Source: Oscillospiraceae bacterium
GTDB taxonomy: Bacteria; Bacillota; Clostridia; Oscillospirales; Ruminococcaceae
Direction of reading: 5' to 3'
Assembly (NCBI GenBank): GCA_020024235.1
Contig: JAHHUA010000062.1
Coordinates: 1-9,151, forward strand
DNA: 9,151 bases
The notes beneath the pieces were generated by a model, which saw only the letters and a program-made list of their open reading frames with translations, did no database searches and had not been told where the DNA came from. Position numbers and translations under genes: made by a program. Shown piece after piece: positions 1 to 6,523 of the stretch. Position 1 is the stretch's first letter. Each line of letters begins with the position of its first letter.

Positions 1-903
1 CCCTTTAAGATAGGAGAGAAGTTTAATACTTTCATCAGGTTCAAAGCTGAGCTTATAAGCACAGAGTGCCTGATATTTAAACCCTGTGCCTTTGTTGTCA
101 CGGTTAAATCCGTATTTGGTATCGCCAACAAGAGGATGACCGATAAATGCCATATGAGCTCGTATTTGATGTGTTCTTCCTGTAATAAGCTCTACTTCCA
201 AAAGTGAAAAATCACCTTTTGACTTTATCACTGTGTATTTGGTAATAACTGTTTTGGTTTCACTGTTTGGTTTTTTTGTAATTGTTACAGTGTTTTTAGC
301 GCTGTCCTTATAGAGAAAAGCTTTTAGGGTATCGGATTTGTTTTTAGGAATTCCATGAACAATGCAGAGATATTTTTTTGTAACCATTCGTTCTTTGACA
401 ATTTCATTCATTTCACGAAGTGCTTGAGCATTTTTAGCTAAAATTACAAAGCCGCAGGTATTTCTGTCAATTCTGTTACAGAGAGATGGGGTAAAACTAA
501 GCTCTCTGTCGGGATTATATTCCCCTTTTTCATACAGGTAACGGAGAATACGGTTTATAAGGGTATCGGTGGTGTGTTCGTTGTCCTCATGTACAACTAG
601 ACCCTGAGGTTTGTTTAAAAGCATGATGTTTTCATCTTCATAAATAATTTCAATATCATTTTTAGCTTGTAAAAACTCATATTTTTCCAAAGCTTCAGGG
701 AAAAATTCGTCGTTTATATACATTTCAACTATATCTCCCACAGACAGTTGTGTGGAAATTTCGCATTTTTTCCCGTTTAATTTAATGCGTTTTGTGCGAA
801 TGTATTTGTACATCATGGATTTAGGAAGATTGGGTACGGATTTGCCGATAAACTTATCCATTCTCTGATTGGCATCATTTTCTTTTATGATAAATTCTTT
901 CAT
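1..903 (-). CDS. RluA-family pseudouridine synthase with S4 domain (C-terminal end cut by window edge)
   Basis: The encoded enzyme should isomerise specific uridines in rRNA or tRNA to pseudouridine in the cytoplasm. All 301 visible codons are open and the family is usually about 290-330 residues, so only the extreme C-terminus is missing. Residues about 10-60 form an S4-like RNA-binding domain (KSMMYKYIRTKRIKLNGKK). The catalytic domain follows from about residue 85: LNKPQGLVVH, the active-site segment NRIDRNTCG with the catalytic aspartate at D146, KKYLCIVHG, and the closing motif GRTHQIRAHMAFIGHPLVGD at about 242-261. The usual HRLD begins with Asn here (NRID). The start ATG lies 11 bases after the stop of the HAD gene, and a weak AAGG site overlaps that stop, so the two are probably co-transcribed. 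The exact target uridine (RluC-, RluD- or RluB-like site choice) cannot be told from sequence alone. Confidence 0.93.
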   Translation of the reverse strand, partial: MKEFIIKENDANQRMDKFIGKSVPNLPKSMMYKYIRTKRIKLNGKKCEISTQLSVGDIVEMYINDEFFPEALEKYEFLQAKNDIEIIYEDENIMLLNKPQGLVVHEDNEHTTDTLINRILRYLYEKGEYNPDRELSFTPSLCNRIDRNTCGFVILAKNAQALREMNEIVKERMVTKKYLCIVHGIPKNKSDTLKAFLYKDSAKNTVTITKKPNSETKTVITKYTVIKSKGDFSLLEVELITGRTHQIRAHMAFIGHPLVGDTKYGFNRDNKGTGFKYQALCAYKLSFEPDESIKLLSYLKG

Positions 904-914
904 AGTGTAAAACC

Positions 915-1562
915 TTAAAAAATATCCTTTAATTCACAGAATGAATTTACAAAAATATCTGCTTTGTTTTTAATAAATTCCCTGTGGTCGTCGGAGAATT
1001 TATCGGCTATTCCCACCACATTGAAATCATTGTCTTTAAGGGTGTTTACGGCATACAAAGCGTCCTCAAAAACATAGGTAGTTTCTTTGTCTGTACCCAA
1101 AAATTTAAGAGCCTCATTGTAAATATGGGGTTTGTCTTTTCCACTGCCCACATCGATACAGGAAAAAATTTTCCCAAAGTATTTTTCCATGTTGTTGGCT
1201 TTTAAAGCATATTCAATTAAATAAGTGTCTGTAGCGGAGGCTATACACATTTTAACGCCCTTTTTCATCATTTCTTCCAGAAAATCCAAAACACCTTCTT
1301 TGGGAAAAGCACGATATTTATAGTTGTCTTCCATTATATCATTTATTCCCTGAGCTATTTCTTCCGGGGATTTTACTATGCCGTAATCTTCTATAAAATA
1401 AGCGGAAGCTTGCTGCATACTCATTTCACGAAGTTTTTTGTCTAAGTCATCATGTGGGTTTTTACCCATGGAAACAATATAATCATGTCCCACCTTTGAC
1501 CAAAGTTTCATTGTGTCAAGCAGAGTTCCGTCAAGGTCAAATATACAGCCTGTTATTTTCAT
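915..1562 (-). CDS. HAD-superfamily hydrolase, beta-phosphoglucomutase/phosphatase-like
   Basis: This 215-residue cytoplasmic protein has the complete set of HAD motifs. Motif I is FDLDGTLLDT with nucleophile D9 and acid/base D11. A helical C1-type cap spans about residues 15-85. Motif II is IASATD with S109, motif III is the lysine in GKDKP (K144), and motif IV is VFEDA with E166/D167 for magnesium. This arrangement belongs to the subfamily containing beta-phosphoglucomutase and small phosphatases such as phosphoglycolate phosphatase, which hydrolyse or transfer phosphate from small metabolites. The substrate cannot be assigned. The start ATG directly precedes the first beta strand (KITGCIFDLD) and no upstream in-frame start is evident, though the ribosome site (GTGAG, about 12 bases away) is weak. 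It is the first gene of a two-gene minus-strand unit with the pseudouridine synthase; the promoter at 1601-1629 fits its expression. Confidence 0.92.
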   Translation of the reverse strand: MKITGCIFDLDGTLLDTMKLWSKVGHDYIVSMGKNPHDDLDKKLREMSMQQASAYFIEDYGIVKSPEEIAQGINDIMEDNYKYRAFPKEGVLDFLEEMMKKGVKMCIASATDTYLIEYALKANNMEKYFGKIFSCIDVGSGKDKPHIYNEALKFLGTDKETTYVFEDALYAVNTLKDNDFNVVGIADKFSDDHREFIKNKADIFVNSFCELKDIF

Positions 1563-1600
1563 ATTAAATTAAATCTCACTTTCATTAAAATATTATAATA

Positions 1601-1629
1601 ATTATAGTCTGAAAAAATATTTTTTGCAA
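1601..1629 (-). promoter_or_regulatory. Predicted sigma-A promoter for the HAD-pseudouridine synthase unit
   Basis: On the minus strand, TTGCAA (1629-1624) is followed after 17 bases by a perfect TATAAT (1606-1601). A transcript starting about 7 bases downstream would have a leader of roughly 30 bases before the HAD start codon at 1562. It sits back-to-back with the radC promoter. Confidence 0.65.
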
Positions 1630-1655
1630 TAGATAAAGATTTATTAGAGCTGTGC

Positions 1656-1684
1656 TTGACTATAAAAAGAAAATATTGCATAAT
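1656..1684 (+). promoter_or_regulatory. Predicted sigma-A promoter for radC
   Basis: TTGACT (1656-1661), a 17-base spacer and CATAAT (1679-1684) match the sigma-A consensus at 10 of 12 positions with ideal spacing. The predicted transcript starts near 1691, giving a short leader that includes the AAGGAG ribosome site at 1705-1710. Confidence 0.7.
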
Positions 1685-1704
1685 AAAAATACATAATTTA
1701 GTTT

Positions 1705-1710
1705 AAGGAG
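1705..1710 (+). promoter_or_regulatory. Ribosome binding site that decides the radC start
   Basis: AAGGAG abuts the upstream ATG at 1711 with no spacing, so that ATG can hardly be used. The in-frame ATG at 1723 has a 12-base gap, slightly long but workable, and is the better start. Confidence 0.6.
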
Positions 1711-1722
1711 ATGGAAGAAAAA

Positions 1723-2421
1723 ATGGCTGGAGATGAGACAAAAGGACACAGACAAAGACTTCGTGAAAGATATATTGCAGATAATCAGCTAGAGTCTTTT
1801 AAGCCGTATGAGGTGCTGGAACTTTTGCTTTTCTACAGTATACCCAGAGCAGATACCAAACCTGTAGCCAAGGCTTTGATAGAAAGATTCGGTTCTTTCA
1901 GTGCTGTACTGGAAGCGTCCGAGGACGAACTTATGAAAGTAGAGGGTGTGGGAGAAAAAAGTGCAATACTTTTAAAGCTGGTTCTCAATATGTTCAGATA
2001 CTACAGAACAGATAAGGTAAAAAATCTAACTGATTTAAGTTCAACAGAAAAAATGGGAAAATTCCTCGGCCCTAAATATATAGGTCAGACAGACGAAATA
2101 GTATATTTAATATGTTTAGACAGCAACGGTCATTTAATAAGCTGTGAAAAAGTTTCCGAAGGTACAGTAAATTCAACATCTGTAAACCCCAGAAAAATTG
2201 CTGAAATAGCTCTTAGAACAGGAGCTGTACAGGTTGTGGTATCACATAATCATCCCAGAGGTTTTGCAATTCCATCAAAGGCGGATATTACCACTACACT
2301 GGAGCTTAGGGATATTTTAAAAAAGCTTTCGGTGTATTTGGTGGATCATCTTATATTCAGTGCATCTGACAATGAACTGGGGTATGATTTTGTATCAATG
2401 GGACAGTCGGGGTTTTTATAA
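1723..2421 (+). CDS. radC: RadC-family JAMM/MPN domain protein (UPF0758)
   Basis: RadC-family proteins were once thought to be DNA-repair factors, but their biochemical role remains unclear. The protein has 232 residues from the preferred start at 1723, close to the family norm of about 225. It opens with the typical GHRQRLRERY, followed by a helix-hairpin-helix segment (VEGVGEKSA, about 73-81) of the kind that contacts DNA. The C-terminal JAMM metalloprotease-like domain retains the metal-site residues: E146 in SEGTVNSTSV and H175, H177 and D188 in SHNHPRGFAIPSKAD, then VDHLIF near 207-212. The more common form of the motif is HNHPSG, so Arg replaces Ser here. In many Firmicutes radC lies beside maf or mreBCD; here it stands alone between a divergent HAD gene and a convergent S1 gene, with its own promoter. 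An alternative ATG at 1711 would add four residues but abuts the ribosome site. Confidence 0.95.
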   Translation: MAGDETKGHRQRLRERYIADNQLESFKPYEVLELLLFYSIPRADTKPVAKALIERFGSFSAVLEASEDELMKVEGVGEKSAILLKLVLNMFRYYRTDKVKNLTDLSSTEKMGKFLGPKYIGQTDEIVYLICLDSNGHLISCEKVSEGTVNSTSVNPRKIAEIALRTGAVQVVVSHNHPRGFAIPSKADITTTLELRDILKKLSVYLVDHLIFSASDNELGYDFVSMGQSGFL

Positions 2422-2424
2422 AAT

Positions 2425-3348
2425 CTAAAAATCGGAGCTGATGTTTTTCTCACAAAATTCGGGTGAATACTGCCAGTGTTTGATGTGATTTTCGTTGTAA
2501 AAGTATTTTAGATTTTCAGGTGGACGGGGATTGTCAAAAGAGTCCACCACAATAAGCTTTACCTTCATTTTGTCAGGAATTATGTTTTTTATGTAGACAC
2601 CGGCTTGCTGACCTGGATAAACCCCTTCTTTAGGTTCTGCAAGGCCTGCCAAATTGGGTGTGAGCTCCACAAAAATGCCATAGCTTTCCACAGAACGCAC
2701 AATGCCTCCAACTGTTTCTCCTATAGAGAAGAGTGAGGCATTTTCTTCCCATGTGCCCAAAAGTTCCTTATGGCTCAAAGTTATTCGGCTGTCAGATTCA
2801 TGACCCTTTACAATTACCTTTATAAAATCACCTACAGAAAATCTGTCGGCAGGGTGGGAAATTCGTGAAATTGAAATGGCGTCTATGGGCAGCAGAGATG
2901 GAATACCGCAGCCTATATCCACAAATGCACCAAAAGGTTCCAAATGTGTGATAAGAGCATCAATAATATCTCCGCTTTCAATACGGGAAATGTATTCTTC
3001 TACACATTTTTGCTGAGCCAGTCTTCTTGATAAAACCGGTATTACATTTCCGTTTTCATCAATTTTAAAATCTGTTACAACAAATGAAACAGGTTTATTT
3101 ACCTTTGAAATAAGAGCTATATCGCGGGCAGTGCCTTCAGTTATTCCCAAAGCTCCTTCCTCTCGGGGAATTATTCCTTTGGAAAACCCTAAATCCACTA
3201 TTAAATCATGGCTTCCTGTGCAGACAGTTGCTTTTGCTTCTAAAATAACTTCCTTTCGGCTGGCTTCTTTCAAAGTACCGATGTTTTGAAGATATTCACG
3301 GTTTTCTGCTGTGTTTATAAGGCAGCCCTCGGGTTTAAACTTTGTCAT
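2425..3348 (-). CDS. S1-domain RNA-binding protein (short ribosomal protein S1-like)
   Basis: The protein has 307 residues and is probably cytoplasmic and RNA-binding. Two clear S1 (OB-fold) repeats are visible. One covers about residues 125-193 (GDIIDALITHLEPFGAFVDIGCGIPSLLP and then DSRITLSHKELLGTW). The other covers about 208-270 (GETVGGIVRSVESYGIFVELTPNLAGLAEP). A more diverged S1-like barrel probably occupies about 33-109 (EAKATVCTGSHDLIVDLGFSKGIIP). The C-terminal tail, rich in aromatic residues (HWQYSPEF), has no domain I recognise. It resembles the shortened S1 homologues of Clostridia rather than full ribosomal protein S1, which has four to six repeats; its exact job (mRNA binding, ribosome association) is unknown. 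The start is supported by GGGAGG (complement of 3359-3364) about 10 bases upstream. It ends 3 bases from the radC stop, on the opposite strand. I saw no convincing promoter in its upstream region. Confidence 0.9.
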   Translation of the reverse strand: MTKFKPEGCLINTAENREYLQNIGTLKEASRKEVILEAKATVCTGSHDLIVDLGFSKGIIPREEGALGITEGTARDIALISKVNKPVSFVVTDFKIDENGNVIPVLSRRLAQQKCVEEYISRIESGDIIDALITHLEPFGAFVDIGCGIPSLLPIDAISISRISHPADRFSVGDFIKVIVKGHESDSRITLSHKELLGTWEENASLFSIGETVGGIVRSVESYGIFVELTPNLAGLAEPKEGVYPGQQAGVYIKNIIPDKMKVKLIVVDSFDNPRPPENLKYFYNENHIKHWQYSPEFCEKNISSDF

Positions 3349-3479
3349 TTTTAAAATGCCTCCCTTTTTATGTTTAAGAATTTGTGCAGGTGCTTATGGA
3401 AAGTATATTTAAGAAATTTTGGAATCATTCATATTTTGTGAGAAAAATAGAAAATAGTTTAATTATTTAAAAAAAATCA

Positions 3480-3509
3480 TTGATTAATAGCATGACTTTC
3501 TGATATAAT
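3480..3509 (+). promoter_or_regulatory. Predicted extended -10 sigma-A promoter for the DUF951-prfA run
   Basis: TTGATT (3480-3485), an 18-base spacer and a perfect TATAAT (3504-3509), preceded by TGA so that it reads TGnTATAAT, an extended -10 element. The predicted transcript starts near 3516, about 25 bases before the GTG start at 3542. Confidence 0.72.
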
Positions 3510-3530
3510 AATATGAAGATTTATGCTATG

Positions 3531-3536
3531 GGGGAG
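3531..3536 (+). promoter_or_regulatory. Ribosome binding site fixing a GTG start
   Basis: GGGGAG lies 5 bases before GTG 3542. The nearby ATG codons (3540 and 3546) open frames that stop at the TAA at 3549-3551, so GTG is the only sensible start for the DUF951 protein. Confidence 0.7.
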
Positions 3537-3541
3537 TTTAT

Positions 3542-3739
3542 GTGGATGTAAAAATCGGAGATATTTTGGTGATGAAGAAGAAACATCCCTGCGGAGAAAA
3601 CAGATTTTTGGTTTTAAGATCAGGAATGGATTTTCGTTTGCGCTGTCTTGGCTGTGCCAGAGAAATGCTCGTCCCGCGAAATAAAATAGAAAAGAATATT
3701 AAAACTATAATCAGAAATGCCCAATCGGAAAATAATTAA
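3542..3739 (+). CDS. DUF951 family small protein
   Basis: This 65-residue protein matches the DUF951 family, whose members are about 60-70 residues, widespread in Firmicutes and of unknown function. Visible hallmarks are the opening VKIGDILVMKKKHPCGENRFLVLRSG and the central DFRLRCLGCAREMLVPRNKIEK. The HPCG and CLGC elements supply three cysteines (in HPCG and CxxC) that could bind a metal, which is an inference. It is basic and predicted to be soluble, so contact with nucleic acid or the ribosome is conceivable but unproven. It starts with GTG at 3542 behind GGGGAG. It is the first gene after a strong predicted promoter, and its final codons and stop lie inside a terminator-like hairpin just before prfA. 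Proximity to prfA and sua5 hints at a link to translation. Confidence 0.9.
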   Translation: MDVKIGDILVMKKKHPCGENRFLVLRSGMDFRLRCLGCAREMLVPRNKIEKNIKTIIRNAQSENN

Positions 3740-3752
3740 TTGGGCGTTTTTT
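3715..3752 (+). terminator. Rho-independent terminator overlapping the DUF951 3' end
   Basis: The arms GCCCAAT (3719-3725) and ATTGGGC (3739-3745) form a perfect 7-bp stem with a 13-base loop. A G-U pair and three A-T pairs extend it outward to 3715 and 3749. It is followed by six T residues (3747-3752). The TAA stop of the DUF951 gene (3737-3739) lies within the loop and stem. The prfA ribosome site begins two bases after the T run, so prfA needs read-through or an unseen promoter. Confidence 0.75.
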
Positions 3753-3753
3753 C

Positions 3754-3758
3754 GGAGG
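3754..3758 (+). promoter_or_regulatory. Ribosome binding site that decides the prfA start
   Basis: GGAGG ends one base before the ATG at 3760 but seven bases before the in-frame ATG at 3766. The second start gives the typical RF1 N-terminus MFEKLKEVEARYEE. Confidence 0.75.
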
Positions 3759-3765
3759 AATGAAA

Positions 3766-4842
3766 ATGTTTGAAAAATTAAAAGAAGTTGAAGCAAGATA
3801 CGAAGAAATTAACGAAAGCTTAATGGATCCGTATATTGTAAACGATACGGAAAAATACAAAAAGATAATGAAGGAGCATAAAAATTTAACTCCTGTTGTT
3901 GAAAAGTTCAGAGAATACACAAAAGCAAAAAAATCTGTGGACGAAGCCCGTGAAATGCTGGACGAAGGCGGTCTTGAAAAAGACTTTAAAGAAATGGTTG
4001 AAATGGATTATAAGGAAAATCAGGAGATAATGGAAAAATGCGCCGAAGAACTTAAAATCCTTCTTCTGCCTAAAGATGAAAATGATGACAAGAGTGTTAT
4101 CATAGAAATACGGGGAGGAGCCGGCGGAGATGAAGCTGCTTTGTTCGCAAACTCCCTTTACAGAATGTACACCATGTATGCTGAAAGTATGGGCTGGAAA
4201 TCCGAAGTCCTCTCTGCTAACCCAACAGAGCTTGGCGGATTTAAGGAAATTTCTTTCTCTTTGGATGGCGATGGTGTTTATTCAAAGCTTAAATTTGAAA
4301 GCGGTGTTCATCGTGTTCAGCGTGTTCCCGAAACAGAAACACAAGGCAGAATTCATACTTCAACAGTTACGGTAGCCGTACTTCCGGAAGCTGAAGAAGT
4401 TGAAGTTCAAATTGATCCCGGTGATTTGCAGATTGATGTGTACAGAGCCAGCGGTGCCGGTGGCCAGCATGTTAATAAAACAGAATCCGCAGTAAGAATT
4501 ACACATATTCCCACAGGTACAATCGTAGAATGTCAGGATGAAAGAAGCCAGTATAAAAACAAAGACAAGGCTATGAAAATTCTCCGTTCCAGAATTTATG
4601 ACAGAATGATGAGTGAACAAAACGAAAAAATTGCCTCCCAAAGAAAGCTACAGGTAGGTACAGGGGATCGCTCCGAAAGAATACGAACCTATAACTATCC
4701 ACAGGGCAGAGTTACCGACCACAGAATCGGACTTACACTTTACAAATTGGAACAGGTTATGAACGGCTCTTTAGATGAACTTATAGATGCTCTCATCACC
4801 TTTGACCAAGCCGAAAAATTAAAGGGTAATGAAGAAGAATAA
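3766..4842 (+). CDS. prfA: Peptide chain release factor 1 (RF1)
   Basis: RF1 recognises UAA and UAG stop codons in the ribosomal A site and triggers hydrolysis of the finished peptide from tRNA. The protein has 358 residues from the preferred start, the normal length for bacterial RF1 (about 355-360). Domain 1 is the N-terminal helical part (about 1-100). The stop-codon reading loop contains PET at 188-190, fitting the RF1 PxT tripeptide and not the SPF of RF2. The peptidyl hydrolysis motif GGQ is at 232-234 within RASGAGGQHVNKTESAVR. The segment DRSERIRTYNYPQGRVTDHR near 301-320 is also characteristic. The gene for the methyltransferase that modifies the GGQ glutamine (prmC), often a neighbour of prfA, is not in this window. 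prfA sits between a terminator-like hairpin and sua5, which begins 34 bases downstream, probably in the same transcript. Confidence 0.98.
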   Translation: MFEKLKEVEARYEEINESLMDPYIVNDTEKYKKIMKEHKNLTPVVEKFREYTKAKKSVDEAREMLDEGGLEKDFKEMVEMDYKENQEIMEKCAEELKILLLPKDENDDKSVIIEIRGGAGGDEAALFANSLYRMYTMYAESMGWKSEVLSANPTELGGFKEISFSLDGDGVYSKLKFESGVHRVQRVPETETQGRIHTSTVTVAVLPEAEEVEVQIDPGDLQIDVYRASGAGGQHVNKTESAVRITHIPTGTIVECQDERSQYKNKDKAMKILRSRIYDRMMSEQNEKIASQRKLQVGTGDRSERIRTYNYPQGRVTDHRIGLTLYKLEQVMNGSLDELIDALITFDQAEKLKGNEEE

Positions 4843-4861
4843 TTCATTTCTTCAGTTTTTC

Positions 4862-4866
4862 AGGAG
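4862..4866 (+). promoter_or_regulatory. Ribosome binding site for sua5 with a TTG start
   Basis: AGGAG is 10 bases before TTG 4877. The frame is closed upstream by TGA at 4868-4870, and the ATG at 4867 is in another frame and encodes only nine codons, so TTG is the best start. Confidence 0.65.
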
Positions 4867-4876
4867 ATGAATTGGC

Positions 4877-5911
4877 TTGAATACAAAAGTATATAATATA
4901 GAAAATAAAAATAAATTTGATACAGCTGTAAAAGAAGTTTCACAAATAATTAAAAACGGCGGAATTGCTGTGGTTCCCACCGAAACAGTTTACGGTTTGG
5001 CGGCTGACGGAATGAATGAAAAAGCTGTAGCTGAAATTTTTAAAGCTAAGGGAAGACCTGCCGATAATCCTCTGATTTTTCACATATCGGATTATGAAAT
5101 GTTAAATGATATTGCAGCAAAAATCCCAGAAAAAGCAAAAAAACTTACAGAGAAATTTTGGCCCGGGCCTTTGACGGTAATTTTGCCTAAAAAAGACCAT
5201 GTGCCCCATATTTCCACAGGTGGACTGGAAAGCGTTGCAGTGCGTATGCCAGCCCATCCCTTTACCGCAGAACTTATAAAAACCTGCAAAACAGCTTTGA
5301 CGGCTCCGTCAGCTAATTTATCGGGAAAACCAAGCCCCACAAAATTCAGCCACTGCTTTGATGATATGAACGGCAGAGTTGATGCCATTGTGGACGGAGG
5401 CTCCTGTAAAGTGGGTTTGGAATCTACAGTAATAAGTTTTTTGGAGGATATACCTGTACTTTTACGACCGGGTGCAGTTACACCTGCTCAAATCAGGGAA
5501 GTTATCGGGGAAATAAAAATAGCTGAAGCTGTTTTAAAAGAACTTCCCGGCAATGAAAAAACACTTTCACCGGGACTTAAATACAAGCATTATTCACCAA
5601 ATGCAGATGTTTTTGTGGTAAAAGGCAGCTTTGAAAAATACAAAGACTATGTGGAAAATATAAATAAAAATGGTGTTTACGGACTGGTTTTTGACGGTGA
5701 AGGTGAAAAGCTTTCAATTCCCTGTTTTGAATACGGAGAAAACCATGGCGGAGATTTACAGGCTCACAAGCTTTTCAGTGCTCTTCGCAAACTGGACAAA
5801 ATGGGTGCAGAAACAGTATACGCCAGGTGCCCTGACACTGATGGTATAGGCTTGGCGGTTTACAACAGACTTATAAGAGCAGCGGCTTTTCAGATTATTG
5901 ATTTGGAGTGA
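4877..5911 (+). CDS. sua5: Threonylcarbamoyl-AMP synthase, long Sua5 form
   Basis: This enzyme makes threonylcarbamoyl-AMP from threonine, bicarbonate and ATP, the first step of the universal t6A37 modification of tRNAs that read ANN codons. The 344-residue length and two-domain layout mark the Sua5/YwlC form rather than the short TsaC. The YrdC-like catalytic domain spans about 10-215, with GGIAVVPTETVYGLAADG, KAKGRPADNPL, FWPGPLT, VAVRMPAHP and the SANLSG loop at about 145-150. The linker SPGLKYKHYSP (231-241) is typical of the protein that joins to the C-terminal Sua5 domain (about 242-344, ending DGIGLAVYNRLIRAAAF). The start is TTG behind AGGAG. It follows prfA by 34 bases and its stop overlaps the ribosome site of coaE, so it sits mid-operon. 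The partner proteins for the second step (TsaB, TsaD, TsaE) are not encoded here. Confidence 0.96.
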   Translation: MNTKVYNIENKNKFDTAVKEVSQIIKNGGIAVVPTETVYGLAADGMNEKAVAEIFKAKGRPADNPLIFHISDYEMLNDIAAKIPEKAKKLTEKFWPGPLTVILPKKDHVPHISTGGLESVAVRMPAHPFTAELIKTCKTALTAPSANLSGKPSPTKFSHCFDDMNGRVDAIVDGGSCKVGLESTVISFLEDIPVLLRPGAVTPAQIREVIGEIKIAEAVLKELPGNEKTLSPGLKYKHYSPNADVFVVKGSFEKYKDYVENINKNGVYGLVFDGEGEKLSIPCFEYGENHGGDLQAHKLFSALRKLDKMGAETVYARCPDTDGIGLAVYNRLIRAAAFQIIDLE

Positions 5912-5917
5912 TAAAAT

Positions 5918-6523
5918 ATGGGAACATTCGTGCTTGGACTTACAGGCCCCACAGGAGCAGGAAAATCAACTGTCAGAGATATTTTGTCACAAAGAGGTTT
6001 TCCTGTTATAGATGCTGATAAAGTAGCAAGAAATGTAATATCAGGCAGTGAAAAATGTCTTATGGATTTGGCACTTAGTTTTTCTGTTTCCATATTAAAT
6101 CATGACGGCACATTAAACAGACAAAAGCTTGCTGATATTGTTTTTGCGGATAAAAACAAATTAAAACAGCTCAACAAAATAACATTTCCTCATATAAGAG
6201 CCGAAATCAGCAGAATTATATCTGAGGAAACGGGAAAAAATGAATCTTTGGTTATTTTAGATGCTCCTACATTGTTTGAAAGCGGATGTGATAAAATGTG
6301 CAGCGGTGTTTTAACGGTGACAGCCTCGGAAAAAGACAGATTAAACCGCATACTTTTACGAGATAGGCTCTCCGATAAACAGGCCAGACTTAGAATTAAC
6401 GCACAACATTCTGAAGAATTCTATACAAAGCGTGCAAACTATGTTATAATCAATGACGGCGATATAGACGAGCTTAAAATTAAAACTTTTGAAGTTCTTG
6501 ACAGAATAGAAAGAGGATTATGA
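5918..6523 (+). CDS. coaE: Dephospho-CoA kinase
   Basis: CoaE phosphorylates the 3'-hydroxyl of dephospho-CoA with ATP, the last step of coenzyme A synthesis, in the cytoplasm. The protein has 201 residues, the family norm. The P-loop GPTGAGKST covers residues 10-18, and IDADKVAR at 31-38 is the substrate-side motif with the conserved aspartates. DAPTLFESG corresponds to the usual D(V/A)PLLFE element. The lid and C-terminal signature NRILLRDRLSDKQARLRINAQ is clear, followed by ANYVIINDG. The Thr in DAPTLFE where most homologues have Leu is a mild variant. The ribosome site GGAGTG (5905-5910) overlaps the sua5 stop with a 7-base gap to ATG. The gene's end overlaps the transglycosylase start by four bases (ATGA), indicating translational coupling. 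Confidence 0.97.
   Translation: MGTFVLGLTGPTGAGKSTVRDILSQRGFPVIDADKVARNVISGSEKCLMDLALSFSVSILNHDGTLNRQKLADIVFADKNKLKQLNKITFPHIRAEISRIISEETGKNESLVILDAPTLFESGCDKMCSGVLTVTASEKDRLNRILLRDRLSDKQARLRINAQHSEEFYTKRANYVIINDGDIDELKIKTFEVLDRIERGL

Noticed and set aside
454..480. Asn in place of His at the start of the pseudouridine synthase active-site motif (NRID)
   Set aside because: The catalytic aspartate and the rest of the motif are intact. As far as I know this variant is common in clostridial homologues, so it is not evidence of an inactive enzyme.
3365..3479. AT-rich stretch upstream of the S1 gene, examined for a riboswitch, small gene or minus-strand promoter
   Set aside because: I found no stable hairpin, no frame with a ribosome site and no convincing -35/-10 pair; a TATACT on the minus strand lacks a matching -35.
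4831..4860. Possible terminator after prfA: GAAGAA pairing with TTCTTC followed by five T residues
   Set aside because: The stem is only about six pairs, mostly A-T, and the T run is offset by two bases. sua5 follows closely with no promoter, so continued transcription is more likely.
4867..4896. ATG opening a nine-codon frame overlapping the sua5 ribosome site and start
   Set aside because: The ATG touches the AGGAG with no spacing, so it is unlikely to be translated; the overlap looks like chance.
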